This document shows, one piece after another, positions 8,832-17,042 of a DNA stretch of 64,000 nucleotides; within the stretch, counting starts at the first letter, position 1, and the number at the start of each line of letters is the position of its first letter. The stretch spans positions 1-64,000 of the forward strand of contig JAFAMD010000057.1 in assembly GCA_019233755.1 (NCBI GenBank). Direction: 5' to 3'. The DNA is from Acidobacteriaceae bacterium (GTDB lineage: Bacteria; Acidobacteriota; Terriglobia; Bryobacterales; Bryobacteraceae). The notes under the pieces are model-generated. The model made no database searches, was not told the origin of the DNA, and saw nothing but the letters and a program-made list of their open reading frames with translations. A program made the position numbers and the translations under genes.

Positions 8832-9456
8832 CCGCTTCCTCCAGCATCTGACGAAGCAGACGCCGCGCATCCTCCCGCTCGCCCCTCCGCAGCATCCCGA
8901 GCGCATTCGAATCAATCATCCGGTACCAGAGCTCGCGGCGCGCCGCAAAGTCCTTCAAACGCGCCGTAATCTCCGGCCTCAACTCCTTCAACGCTTCCAG
9001 CAGTTCCTCATACTCCGGTCCGATCTCCCGTTCGAACCGTTGCCGCAAACGAACCGCCAGCGCCGGCGCCCCGCCATTGGTCGAGATGCCGATCGTGAGA
9101 TCCCCGCGGCGGTGCACCGACCCGAAACTAAACCGGCAGTGGCCCGGGTCATCCACCGAATTGCAGAGAATGTTTCGCTCTTCCGCGACCCGGAAGACCT
9201 CTGAATTGTCCTCGCGATCGCTAATCACCAGGAAGCAGCCATCCAGGTCGTCAGCGACAAAATCCCGCTGCTGCCAGCGTATGCGGCCGGCCGCGGCCAG
9301 CGCTTCAATGGCCGGTTCCGTGCGCGGATTCACATACACCACCTCTGCGCCGGCATCCAGCAAAGCTTTCACCTTCCCCGCGATTTCATAGCCTTCACCG
9401 GTAACCAGGCACTTCTTCCCCGTAAGGTCCAGAAAAATGGGATAGCGGAAATTCAC
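8782..9456 (-). CDS. Precorrin-2 dehydrogenase / siroheme synthase N-terminal type
   Basis: A 224-aa protein equivalent to the NAD-dependent dehydrogenase/ferrochelatase half of CysG (Met8p-like), which oxidises precorrin-2 to sirohydrochlorin on the way to siroheme. It opens with FRYPIFLDLTGKKCLVTGEG (nucleotide-binding fold), then NSVDDPGHCRFSFGSVHRRG and the helix containing GISTNGGAPALAVRLRQRFE. The GTG at 9456 gives the usual N-terminus; an upstream ATG at 9531 would overlap polA. The uroporphyrinogen methyltransferase half is absent, so it must be encoded elsewhere. The last ~16 codons overlap ybdD on the other strand. Confidence 0.85.
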   Translation of the reverse strand: MNFRYPIFLDLTGKKCLVTGEGYEIAGKVKALLDAGAEVVYVNPRTEPAIEALAAAGRIRWQQRDFVADDLDGCFLVISDREDNSEVFRVAEERNILCNSVDDPGHCRFSFGSVHRRGDLTIGISTNGGAPALAVRLRQRFEREIGPEYEELLEALKELRPEITARLKDFAARRELWYRMIDSNALGMLRRGEREDARRLLRQMLEEAVSSISRSDTSAGSGRP

Positions 9457-9502
9457 GCGCGCTCGAACCCCGATCGTACCAACCGTCCCCTTTATCCTAG
9501 AG

Positions 9503-12058
9503 ATGTTGCCGACCCCGCGCCTCTTCCTCATCGATAGCTTTGGCTTTATCTTCCGCGCCTACCACGCCCGCGCGCGCAGCGGCGCGCCGCCCATGCGGAC
9601 CAGCGCTGGCCTTTCCACCGAAGCGGTCTTCATCTTTCACAACATGCTGCGGAAGCTGATGACCAGCTTCAAGCCCGATTACATCGCCGCCATCTTCGAA
9701 AGCAGCGAGCCCACCTTCCGCTCTGAGAGTTTCGCCGAATACAAGGCCAACCGCACGGAAATGCCGCCGGACCTCGGCCCGCAGATCCCTTATGTGCGCC
9801 GCACCCTCCAGGCGATGAACATTCCAGTTCTCGAATTCCCCGGTTTCGAAGCCGACGACGTCATCGGCTCCATCGCCTGCCGCAGCTCGGAAAAGTTAGA
9901 AGTAGTGATCGTTTCGAGCGACAAAGACATGCTCCAGCTCGTGAATGACCGGGTCTCCATGCTGAATCCGATGAAGGACGACGAATGGTACGATCCCGCG
10001 AAGGTCGAAGAGTTCATGGGCGTGAAGCCTTCGCAAGTGGCCGATCTGCTCGCACTCAAAGGGGATGCCATCGACAACATTCCCGGCGCTCCCGGTATCG
10101 GCGATAAAGGCGCGCGCGATCTTATCGCCCGGTTCGGGTCCGTCGAAGGCGCGCTCGAGCACGCGGCCGAAGTCGAGCGCAAGATGTATCGCGAGAGCCT
10201 GCTGAACAACCGCGACCAGATTCTGCTCAGTAAGCAGCTCGCCACCATTCACACCGAAGTCCCCATCGAGCTGGATCTCGATCTGCTTCGCTCCCAGCCG
10301 CCCAGCAACCCCGCGCTCAAAGGGCTGTATCGTGAGCTGGAATTTTTCAGCCTGCTGAAGGATCTCGCACCCGAAGATGACAGCGCAACCCGCGACTATG
10401 GCGCTCTTTCGGATGAGATAGCAGTTGCCGAATGGCTCGCCAGGCGCCCGCAAGATGCTCCGATTGCCATTGCCCTCGATCTGACCAACGGGTTCATCGG
10501 CATGTCCTATCGGATCGGCGAAGGCCGCGCTGTGCCGCTAAGCCTGCTCGAAAGCGTCAGGGCAACACTCGAAGCGGAAGCCGTTCCGAAAATCGTGCAT
10601 GACTACAAGGCGCTGCTTGTGGCTGCGTCGACTCTCAAGCTGCAGGTTCGCGGCGTCACGGAAGATGTCATGCTCTACGCGTTTCTGTTGACTGCCGACC
10701 CCGGGGGCGCCGGGCCCGAAGCTCTCGCCGAACGATTTCTGGACCGCAAGCTGAACGCCGCCGCCGAGCAGCAGGCTGAGGCGGTGCTCGCCACCACCGA
10801 AATCCTTCGGCCGCAAATAGCTGGGCAGGAGCTCACGGGCGTCTATCGCGACATCGACCTGCCGCTCGCTCCCGTTCTGGCGCAGATCGAAACCACCGGC
10901 ATCCGTGTCGATACCGCGGTTCTCGCGGAACTCTCCCAACGCCTGTCCGCTCACATTGACCAGATTGCACAGCAGATCTACGATCTTGCCGGCCATCCCT
11001 TCAACATCAACTCGCCGCAGCAGTTGGGAAAAATTCTCTTCGAAGAGATGGCGCTGCCCTCTCCGGTCAAATATGGCAAAGGGAAAGTCATCTCGACGGC
11101 CGCCGATGTACTGGAAGGGCTCGCCCCTGCTTATCCGGTGGCGCAGCTCGTTCTCGATTACCGCCAGCTCGCAAAGCTGAAGGGCACCTATGTTGACGCT
11201 CTTCCGCAGCTGATCCGGCCAGCGACCGCCAGGGTGCACACCACCTTCAACCAGGCCGGGGCCGCTACCGGCCGCCTCTCTTCCTCGAACCCGAACCTGC
11301 AGAACATTCCCATCCGCACCGAGGAGGGCCGTGAAATTCGCGCGGCGTTTGTGCCTGAACCAGGCTGGGAACTAGTCGTCGCCGACTATTCGCAAATCGA
11401 GCTTCGCCTGCTGGCTCACATGTCCCACGACCCCGTCCTGGTCGAGGCCTTTACCCGCGGCGAAGACATCCACACACGCACCGCCGCCGAGGTCTTCAAC
11501 GTCAGTCCGCTGATGATCACGCCCGATATGCGCCGCTCCGCGAAAGCCGTCAACTTCGGCATCGTCTACGGCCAAACGCCCTTCGGTCTCGCCCAGACAT
11601 TAGGCATCGATCGAAAAGAAGCCGATCTCTACATTCGCCGCTACTTCGAGCACTACGCTGGAGTCCGCCAATTCATCGACAAGACCGTCGCGGAGGTCCG
11701 TGAGACCGGCGTTGCCAAAACGTTGTTTGGCCGCCGCCGGCCGATCCCGGATATGCACAGCCGGAATCCTTCGGCCCGTTCTTTTGCCGAACGCACAGCG
11801 GTGAACACACCGCTCCAGGGAACCGCCGCTGATTTAATCAAGATCGCTATGATCCGGATTGCCGCCGGACTGAAGCAGGAAAAGATGCAGTCGCGCATGC
11901 TTCTGCAGGTGCACGACGAACTGGTGTTCGAAGCGCCGCCTGCCGAAAGAGATGCCTTGAAGGATCTCGTAAAGAAAGAAATGGAAACCGTTTACAAACT
12001 GAATGTGCCGTTATTGGTAGAAGTCGGGCACGGCCCCAACTGGAGGGACGCCAAGTGA
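9503..12058 (+). CDS. polA: DNA polymerase I
   Basis: An 851-aa DNA polymerase I for repair and Okazaki fragment maturation. Residues 1-290 form the 5'-3' exonuclease (FLIDSFGFIFRAYHA; FEADDVIGSIA; SSDKDMLQL; GIGDKGARDLI). The polymerase domain holds motif A (VADYSQIELRLLAH), motif B (RRSAKAVNFGIVYGQTPFG) and motif C (QVHDELVFEAP). The middle proofreading domain looks dead: the DxE of Exo I reads DLT, and the Asp of the Exo II NLKYD motif is absent (VHDYKALL). Inactive proofreading is also found in Taq and Bacillus PolA. The gene overlaps the following cyclophilin gene by 4 bp. Confidence 0.97.
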   Translation: MLPTPRLFLIDSFGFIFRAYHARARSGAPPMRTSAGLSTEAVFIFHNMLRKLMTSFKPDYIAAIFESSEPTFRSESFAEYKANRTEMPPDLGPQIPYVRRTLQAMNIPVLEFPGFEADDVIGSIACRSSEKLEVVIVSSDKDMLQLVNDRVSMLNPMKDDEWYDPAKVEEFMGVKPSQVADLLALKGDAIDNIPGAPGIGDKGARDLIARFGSVEGALEHAAEVERKMYRESLLNNRDQILLSKQLATIHTEVPIELDLDLLRSQPPSNPALKGLYRELEFFSLLKDLAPEDDSATRDYGALSDEIAVAEWLARRPQDAPIAIALDLTNGFIGMSYRIGEGRAVPLSLLESVRATLEAEAVPKIVHDYKALLVAASTLKLQVRGVTEDVMLYAFLLTADPGGAGPEALAERFLDRKLNAAAEQQAEAVLATTEILRPQIAGQELTGVYRDIDLPLAPVLAQIETTGIRVDTAVLAELSQRLSAHIDQIAQQIYDLAGHPFNINSPQQLGKILFEEMALPSPVKYGKGKVISTAADVLEGLAPAYPVAQLVLDYRQLAKLKGTYVDALPQLIRPATARVHTTFNQAGAATGRLSSSNPNLQNIPIRTEEGREIRAAFVPEPGWELVVADYSQIELRLLAHMSHDPVLVEAFTRGEDIHTRTAAEVFNVSPLMITPDMRRSAKAVNFGIVYGQTPFGLAQTLGIDRKEADLYIRRYFEHYAGVRQFIDKTVAEVRETGVAKTLFGRRRPIPDMHSRNPSARSFAERTAVNTPLQGTAADLIKIAMIRIAAGLKQEKMQSRMLLQVHDELVFEAPPAERDALKDLVKKEMETVYKLNVPLLVEVGHGPNWRDAK

Positions 12059-12693
12059 CCCGGCGCAACCTTCTCGCAGCAATTGCAAGCTTCGCCGCGG
12101 TAAGCCTGGGTGTCTCCTGCGGCTCCAAGACAAAATCAGCAAAAATGGAAGCGGCGCCTGCCCAATACAAGGTGCTCCTCAAGACCACCAAAGGCGACGT
12201 GGTGCTGCTGGTACACCGTGATTGGTCCCCGCTCGCCGCGGATCACTTTTACGAGCTCACCAAGAGGGGCTTTTATAACCAGAACGCTATCTTCCGCGCG
12301 CTGCCCGGATTTGTCGTTCAGTGGGGAATCAACGGCGACCCGCAAGTGAACAAAAGCTGGAGCGACATCACCTTCAAGGACGATCCCCCAAAGGTCCCGA
12401 ACAAAATCGGCACCGTCGTGTTTGCTAAAACAGGTGAGCCGAACTCCCGCACCACGCAGGTCTTCATCAATCTGGGCGACAACTCCGGAACCCTCGACCC
12501 GCAAGGCTTTACGCCGTTCGCGGAAGTTATTCAGGGGATGGATAACGTCATGAAGTTCAATACCGAGTACGGCGAAGGGGCGCCTAGCGGTACCGGTCCC
12601 AGTCAGGCGGCCATTGCCGATATCGGCAATCCCTACCTGGAAGAACACTTCCCCAGGCTCGACTACATCAAGAAAGCGAGCGTGCTCCCGTAA
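12055..12693 (+). CDS. Cyclophilin-type peptidyl-prolyl isomerase, lipoprotein
   Basis: A 212-aa cyclophilin that should catalyse cis-trans isomerisation of prolyl bonds in the periplasm. It starts with a GTG overlapping the polA stop (GTGA). The N-terminus TRRNLLAAIASFAAV is a signal peptide ending in SLGVSC, a plausible lipobox with Cys22; the twin Arg might direct it to Tat. The isomerase domain shows FYNQNAIFRALPGFVVQWG, GTVVFAKTGEPNSRTTQVFINLG and FTPFAEVIQGMD, but the canonical catalytic FHRVI reads IFRAL. Transcriptional linkage to polA seems incidental. Confidence 0.88.
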   Translation: MTRRNLLAAIASFAAVSLGVSCGSKTKSAKMEAAPAQYKVLLKTTKGDVVLLVHRDWSPLAADHFYELTKRGFYNQNAIFRALPGFVVQWGINGDPQVNKSWSDITFKDDPPKVPNKIGTVVFAKTGEPNSRTTQVFINLGDNSGTLDPQGFTPFAEVIQGMDNVMKFNTEYGEGAPSGTGPSQAAIADIGNPYLEEHFPRLDYIKKASVLP

Positions 12694-12895
12694 CCAAAAC
12701 GTTAAGCGGCCGGTGGAATCAGTCTCTTTCATGGGATGAAACGATGCAACGGTAGCAACTCTAACCTGAATTTGAGACGAACCGGTAGCAAGTAACCTCA
12801 TAAGCTCCTGAAGCTCTTTTCCTCAATAAACAAACCTGTATAGGGCTTGTGGGAATGTGAAAAGATAAACACTCCTGAAGCAATTTAAGGAGCCG

Positions 12896-12924
12896 TTGAC
12901 ACCAGAGCATGCAATCCTTACTCT
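12896..12924 (+). promoter_or_regulatory. Candidate promoter for the toxin-antitoxin pair
   Basis: A perfect -35 box TTGACA (12896-12901) is followed after 17 bp by TACTCT (12919-12924), a weak -10. The antitoxin ATG lies at 12934, so the transcript would have almost no leader. The -35 box and spacing are good; the -10 match is only three of six. Confidence 0.35.
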
Positions 12925-12933
12925 TGAGAACCA

Positions 12934-13158
12934 ATGGAAGTCCATTTCAACCCTGAACAGGAAGCCCGCCTCCATCAGCTCGCCACACGCACCGGCAGGA
13001 ACCCCGAGCAGGTGGTTGTGGAAGCCATTGACCGGATGCTGGACTATGACGAGCGCTTCCTTACCGCAGTGGAAGAGGGACGCGCCGCCGCCCGCCGTGG
13101 CGATTTACTGGAACATGACGAGGTGGTGGCGCGCATCGAGCAGATGTTGCGCTCGTGA
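12934..13158 (+). CDS. RHH/ParD-like antitoxin
   Basis: A 74-aa protein with a ribbon-helix-helix N-terminus (MEVHFNPEQEARLHQLATRT followed by two helices), which binds DNA as a dimer and should repress its own operon. An acidic C-terminal tail follows (DERFLTAVEEGRAAARRGDLL), expected to wrap and neutralise the toxin. It overlaps the downstream RelE/ParE gene by 1-4 bp, the normal antitoxin-first arrangement. Residues 40-74 resemble addiction modules linked to relE/parE genes. Confidence 0.8.
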   Translation: MEVHFNPEQEARLHQLATRTGRNPEQVVVEAIDRMLDYDERFLTAVEEGRAAARRGDLLEHDEVVARIEQMLRS

Positions 13159-13433
13159 TGCGGGTTCGCTGGACGACCAAAGCAGCAGACGACCTGGTCC
13201 GCATCGTAGGACGCATCCGCGAGGATAATCCTGCCGCCGCTCAGCGCACAGCCGAGACCATCTACAGTGCCGTGGCCGAGCTTCGCCAATTTCCGCAGCG
13301 TGGCCGTATAGGACTGGCACAGGGCACGCGGGAATTAGTCTTTCCGTCCTGGCCTTACATCGCCGTGTACGAAATCATCGAAGACCGGGTGAACGTGCTG
13401 CGCATCCGGCATGCTTCCCAGGACTGGCCTTAG
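13158..13433 (+). CDS. RelE/ParE superfamily toxin
   Basis: A 91-aa toxin of the RelE/ParE fold. Diagnostic features are the opening beta-strand and helix (RVRWTTKAADDLVRIVGRI), the central RQFPQRGRIG turn, and the final strands RELVFPSWPYIAVYEI and RVNVLRIRHASQDWP. The ATG at 13158 shares its A with the antitoxin TGA; a GTG at 13155 is an alternative start. ParE members poison gyrase and RelE members cleave mRNA on the ribosome; sequence alone does not settle which. The gene ends exactly where a broken second toxin begins on the opposite strand. Confidence 0.85.
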   Translation: MRVRWTTKAADDLVRIVGRIREDNPAAAQRTAETIYSAVAELRQFPQRGRIGLAQGTRELVFPSWPYIAVYEIIEDRVNVLRIRHASQDWP

Positions 13434-13679
13434 TCACTTGGAGCCACCACGAGCGGCGCGGTAGATGACGAGATACGCGCCGACCGGCCAGAACCGCACC
13501 GGGTAGCGGGTGAGATCTTCGCGTTTTGTGGCCGAGGCCCGGGGTCTGCCCCAGAGCTTCAAATGCAGCGAAGAGCTTTCCTATCCAGCGGTCCGCGGTA
13601 TCCAGGTTGTCCCTCGCGATGTATTCCCAGATGTTTTCAAGGTCAGCACAGCATCGGTGCTCACGAGATAGCTGTTCAC
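13434..13679 (-). pseudogene. Decayed parE toxin, two frameshifts and a shortened end
   Basis: Reading the minus strand from the GTG at 13679 gives NSYLVSTDAV in one frame, then DLENIWEYIARDNLDTADRW and AFEALGQTPGLGHK in a second frame, then REDLTRYPVRFWPVGAYLVI back in the first frame. Together these make a clear ParE. One base appears missing after the DAV codons and one A appears extra in the AAAA run after GHK. The usual last strand (VEIVRVLHGARD-like) is absent, the frame stopping after YRAARGGSK. The GTG overlaps the stop of the adjacent parD by 4 bp. It should make no functional toxin unless the frameshifts are sequencing errors. Confidence 0.75.
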
Positions 13680-13942
13680 ACGCTCGATTTCCGGCGTACC
13701 TCGGATTTGCGCTGCAGCCTGGCGCGCGCCTCCGCCGGATCTAGGTGGTGACCGCGGTCGAGCGCATCCAGGCGGCGGCCGAGCTCCTGGTTGAATTCCG
13801 CCAGGCGGGCGGCCCGAGTCTGGTCGTGCTCTTCGAGGAGTCGCAGCGCTTCTCGCACGACCTCGCTGGCCGAGTGGTACCGGCCGGACTCGACCTTCGC
13901 GTTGATGAATTTCTCGAGCTCGGGAGTGAGCGACACATTCAT
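13676..13942 (-). CDS. parD: ParD-family antitoxin, partner toxin broken
   Basis: An 88-aa ParD antitoxin. The N-terminal RHH domain (NVSLTPELEKFINAKVESGR, then SASEVVREALRLLEE) is an almost textbook ParD sequence, followed by a charged tail that binds the toxin. Length and sequence look intact. The toxin gene it overlaps has decayed, leaving this an orphan antitoxin that may persist as a repressor, cross-neutralise another ParE, or be on its way out. Confidence 0.88.
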   Translation of the reverse strand: MNVSLTPELEKFINAKVESGRYHSASEVVREALRLLEEHDQTRAARLAEFNQELGRRLDALDRGHHLDPAEARARLQRKSEVRRKSSV

Positions 13943-14340
13943 AGCCGTGCTTCCTTAGCCCCACGCTAGCGCTGATAGCAAATATTGTCAATTTTGGCTA
14001 TACCGACGCTGGCGAGCGGGGCCGCCTCCCGAAGAAGCGAAGCAGAGGCTGGCTCCTGTGTTGTCTCCATCCAACGTGGAAAAAACTATGGCTGCACGGG
14101 TCACCGCAATTGTCGGTTACGCCCGGACAACCCTGCCGCGTGTGACCCGTTCACAGACTCCCCCGAACTCGCCGAGATCGTCATGATCGCAGCTCGTGGT
14201 TGCGAAATGTGCCCCCATATCCGGGTTCGATGAAGCAACGGTGACGCGGGCGTTTCTCGGCATCACGTACGTCCGCGCTTGAGCTTGGACGAAGCCTGCC
14301 GCCTTCTCTGATAGAAGGCGCCCTTCGGCTGAGCACTGCG
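13943..14340. other. Intergenic region, no gene seen
   Basis: About 400 bp between the parD start and the end of the DinB gene. No frame here has family-like sequence. It should contain the parD promoter (minus strand, just above 13942), but I could not pick out convincing -35/-10 boxes. Confidence 0.5.
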
Positions 14341-14865
14341 TTACTTGCCCTTGGGACGCGAGTCCGGCGGAACAATCCCGTTCAACCGGTAATAAGCGAC
14401 CAACAGGCCGTAGTGCTCGGCCGAATGTTCCATTACCCCCACCCACGGCCCGAGGGATTTCGCAAAGCTTTCTGCGGGTACCGCTTTTAGTGTTGTGTCG
14501 GCGTCTGTGACGGACTTCTGGAATAAGGCAACAATCTCGGCCTTCGTCCGGTAATTTTTCGGATCAAGCTCGTCCCAGTCGACCTTCTCGCCGCGGCCGG
14601 CTTTCGCGGCATAAACGTTCCCCGATGCGATGTGCACGATTACTTCACCGAACGAGCGCATCTCCGGTTTCGGGCGGTAGCCGTATTTATCCGCTGGAAA
14701 ATCCTCTGCCATCGCCAACACTTTCTGATTCACATAATCGAAATTCTTGTTGATTTCCTGGGCAGGGGAGACCGGATTCCCCTGTCCACGTGCCAAAGCA
14801 CAGGCAACAGTGGCACAACTGAGCGCACAAATCCAACGGCTCGGTACGTTTCTGAGTAGCTGCAT
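14341..14865 (-). CDS. DinB family protein, secreted
   Basis: A 174-aa protein of the DinB/YfiT four-helix-bundle superfamily, members of which bind a metal through three His residues and include thiol transferases. His ligands are visible in RSFGEVIVHIASG (near residue 77) and in MEHSAEHYGLLVAYYRLNG near the end. A hydrophobic N-terminus (SRWICALSCATVACALARGQ) reads as a signal peptide, so it likely works outside the cytoplasm, a form often seen in acidobacteria. It stands alone with no informative neighbour. Confidence 0.8.
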   Translation of the reverse strand: MQLLRNVPSRWICALSCATVACALARGQGNPVSPAQEINKNFDYVNQKVLAMAEDFPADKYGYRPKPEMRSFGEVIVHIASGNVYAAKAGRGEKVDWDELDPKNYRTKAEIVALFQKSVTDADTTLKAVPAESFAKSLGPWVGVMEHSAEHYGLLVAYYRLNGIVPPDSRPKGK

Positions 14866-14975
14866 AGTGGTTACAAACTAACACCATTCGTTCGTGATGG
14901 TGCGTCAGGAAATTGAAAAATTTCCGTGATTCGCGCGCCCCGCATCGTGCTAAATCCCGTGTTAGGCTTGCCCCT

Positions 14976-15266
14976 ATGTCGACTCAGCCCAACCCGCACT
15001 TGATCAGCTTAAGCTCGCCATGGCGAGCACCAACGATCTCTTCAACACGGAGGTGTTCGGCAAGCGAAACTTTGACGCATTGGATAAGATCTACACCGCC
15101 GACGCGCGCATTCTTCCGCCGGGCGCACCCATGATTTCTGGCCGCCCGGCTATCAAGAAATTCTGGTCTGACCTGATCCAATCGGTAAATGCCAAATCTG
15201 CCGTGCTTGCATCCGTAGATGTGCTGCCAGCAGGTGAACGTCGACATCTGGAACCAAAACTCCTGA
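14976..15266 (+). pseudogene. Broken NTF2-like (SnoaL/DUF4440-type) gene
   Basis: The frame from ATG 15020 reads ASTNDLFNTEVFGKRNFDAL and YTADARILPPGAPMISGRPA, then KKFWSDLIQ, as in small NTF2-like proteins. The likely true start, ATG 14976 (STQPNP), is in a different frame: upstream codons LDQLKLA join correctly only if one base is removed. Downstream, after VDVLPAG, the expected ~40 central residues are missing, and the family-like ending VNVDIWNQNS plus stop (15264-15266) is again out of frame. So I infer one frameshift and one internal deletion. Confidence 0.6.
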
Positions 15267-15297
15267 CGATTTCGCAGCATTCCTGTAATCTGTTGTT

Positions 15298-15777
15298 GTG
15301 CCGCTGGAAAACCCACGCCCCCTCACACTTCAGGCTGGCCAGGGTGAGACCTTGTGGGTCCTGGGCGACCATTACACGATCAAAGTTGGAGCGGAGCAAA
15401 CCGGCGGCGCGTTCGCGATTATCGAACTTGTCGCCTTCCCACAAAGCAGCCCTCCGCTGCACATTCACCATCGCGAGGATGAATCTTTCTTCGTAATGGA
15501 GGGCACTTTGACGTGCCTCCTGGGGCATGATGTCTTCGACGCCGGCCCCGGAGCTTTCGTCCATATCCCGAAGGGAACTTTGCATACCTTCAAGAACTCC
15601 GGAACAAGGCCGGCGCGAGCGCTGGTAACTCTATCGCCGGGCGGGTTCGAAGATTTCTGGCGAAAGATCGGTGAACCTGCCTCACAAAGTACAACCCCTG
15701 CTCCGCCGCCGGAAGGAATAGTACAGCGCATTCTCGCTTTAGCGCCCCAATATCATTTGGAAGTTCCGTCTAATTAG
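15298..15777 (+). CDS. Cupin domain protein
   Basis: A 159-aa single-domain cupin. Motif 1 reads PPLHIHHREDESFFVMEG (near residues 58-75), with the two His and the Glu that bind metal. Motif 2 reads FVHIPKGTLHTFKNSG near residue 92, with the last His ligand. Such proteins range from sugar isomerases to dioxygenases and small-molecule binders; no substrate can be named. The start is a GTG just after the broken NTF2-like gene. A 40-codon membrane-peptide gene follows 5 bp later. Confidence 0.85.
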   Translation: MPLENPRPLTLQAGQGETLWVLGDHYTIKVGAEQTGGAFAIIELVAFPQSSPPLHIHHREDESFFVMEGTLTCLLGHDVFDAGPGAFVHIPKGTLHTFKNSGTRPARALVTLSPGGFEDFWRKIGEPASQSTTPAPPPEGIVQRILALAPQYHLEVPSN

Positions 15778-15782
15778 CAAAC

Positions 15783-15905
15783 ATGCTCCTTTACAAGATC
15801 CTCGTCGCTCTGGGACTGCTGCTCGTCATCGTTATCATGGCTCTCGTCATCAACCCGCCTGAAGCCTGGATCAAGAAGGTCTACCATCGCTGGCTTCAGC
15901 GATGA
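15783..15905 (+). CDS. Small single-pass membrane protein (40 aa)
   Basis: ATG 15783 to TGA 15903-15905 encodes 40 residues: a short start, a membrane helix (KILVALGLLLVIVIMALVI), then a basic amphipathic tail (KKVYHRWLQR). It follows the cupin stop by 5 bp on the same strand, which suggests shared transcription. The hydrophobic-then-basic design resembles single-span small membrane proteins, but no family is recognised. Confidence 0.5.
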   Translation: MLLYKILVALGLLLVIVIMALVINPPEAWIKKVYHRWLQR

Positions 15906-15956
15906 CCGGAACCGAAAACTGACGGTATTTCAGCCCACTTACCCGACACAGAGGCA

Positions 15957-17042
15957 TCAGGACTGAACGGCCGACCGCGGCACCCCGTTTTCGGCTGACG
16001 CCTTATAGTAATGGCCGTCGGCGCCTAGCAGGTCGCTTACTTCATGGCCGGTCATGTATCGGATAGGAGCAGAAGCCTCAATGCGCCGCACAACTTCAAC
16101 AAAGCCATTGAAAGTGGCACGCTCGGCAGTGGTCATCTGCTCGCTGATCAATACCCCGCTTCCTTCAATGATTAGAACGCGGGACGATTCACCAGCCCCA
16201 TACATTGGGCTTCTCACTTCAGTGAGCGGTTTAGAGCAAGGCAGCAGCGGCAGGCTTCTCCCGAGGAAGACTGCCTGGCACGGATAAAGAACGCCCCCCT
16301 TCGCTATCCGCCGCGACGCCAAATCCGTGCCGAGTGTATGTGGCACCTCGCCCTCGGGCAGCCGCCATTTCGACATGCGCTGGACCAGTTCCAGGAGACC
16401 CAACCTTGGTTTCGGAGCAGTTCTGGGCGAGGTCGCCAGCCGCTGCTCAACCTCAAAGAGGAGAGACTCCGCACTGCCGCAGTCTTCCCCGCACACAACA
16501 AGACCGTGATTCCCGAGAACAAAGACGTCTGCACCCGGACACCGTGACAAAGCGACTTGGATTTCCCTTGCCAGCGGTAAGCCCGAGGATACATAAGGAA
16601 CCCATTGCCAGCGCAAACCGGACAGCCGTTCAGATAGCCGAACCGGTGCATCCAGCCGGACCGCCCACGCGATGGTGTTGATGGAATGAACGTGAACCAC
16701 CACTCGCTGCGGCAGGATGGCGTGCATGAAAGTCTCAATCGAAGGACGCAGGTACGGCGCCTGGGAATCTCCGTTGTGCGCGGGAAGAGGGTCGCCTCGC
16801 CCCAGGCACTCCAGACATGTGGAAAGCTGGACAGGGACGAAGATTTCCTCTTGATCTGCAGCGGCGAGCCACTTGCCGGAAGCCTTAATCCACAAAGTTC
16901 CGCTGGCCTTCAGTGAGGTGTTGCCGCTGCTCGCTTGACTGAGCAAAGGGTTACGGCCGATCCGGCTCGACAGATCGAACAAAGCGTCCATGTCCGATCC
17001 GCGAAAAGGAACCGGACGACTCGTTGTCGCGCTGCCGATCAT
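15957..17042 (-). CDS. Class II aldolase/adducin family protein
   Basis: A 361-aa protein of the class II aldolase/adducin fold (fuculose- and rhamnulose-phosphate aldolases, and epimerases). The zinc-ligand motif VVHVHSINTIAWAV sits near residue 120 and the second site DVFVLGNHGLVVCG near residue 174. The N-terminus DLSSRIGRNPLLSQASSGNT carries the phosphate-binding SGN(T/S) loop. The ATG at 17042 is preferred; the frame extends open to 17276, but that part does not look like the family. The C-terminal half beyond residue 200 is longer than in classic aldolases. Substrate unknown. Confidence 0.8.
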   Translation of the reverse strand: MIGSATTSRPVPFRGSDMDALFDLSSRIGRNPLLSQASSGNTSLKASGTLWIKASGKWLAAADQEEIFVPVQLSTCLECLGRGDPLPAHNGDSQAPYLRPSIETFMHAILPQRVVVHVHSINTIAWAVRLDAPVRLSERLSGLRWQWVPYVSSGLPLAREIQVALSRCPGADVFVLGNHGLVVCGEDCGSAESLLFEVEQRLATSPRTAPKPRLGLLELVQRMSKWRLPEGEVPHTLGTDLASRRIAKGGVLYPCQAVFLGRSLPLLPCSKPLTEVRSPMYGAGESSRVLIIEGSGVLISEQMTTAERATFNGFVEVVRRIEASAPIRYMTGHEVSDLLGADGHYYKASAENGVPRSAVQS

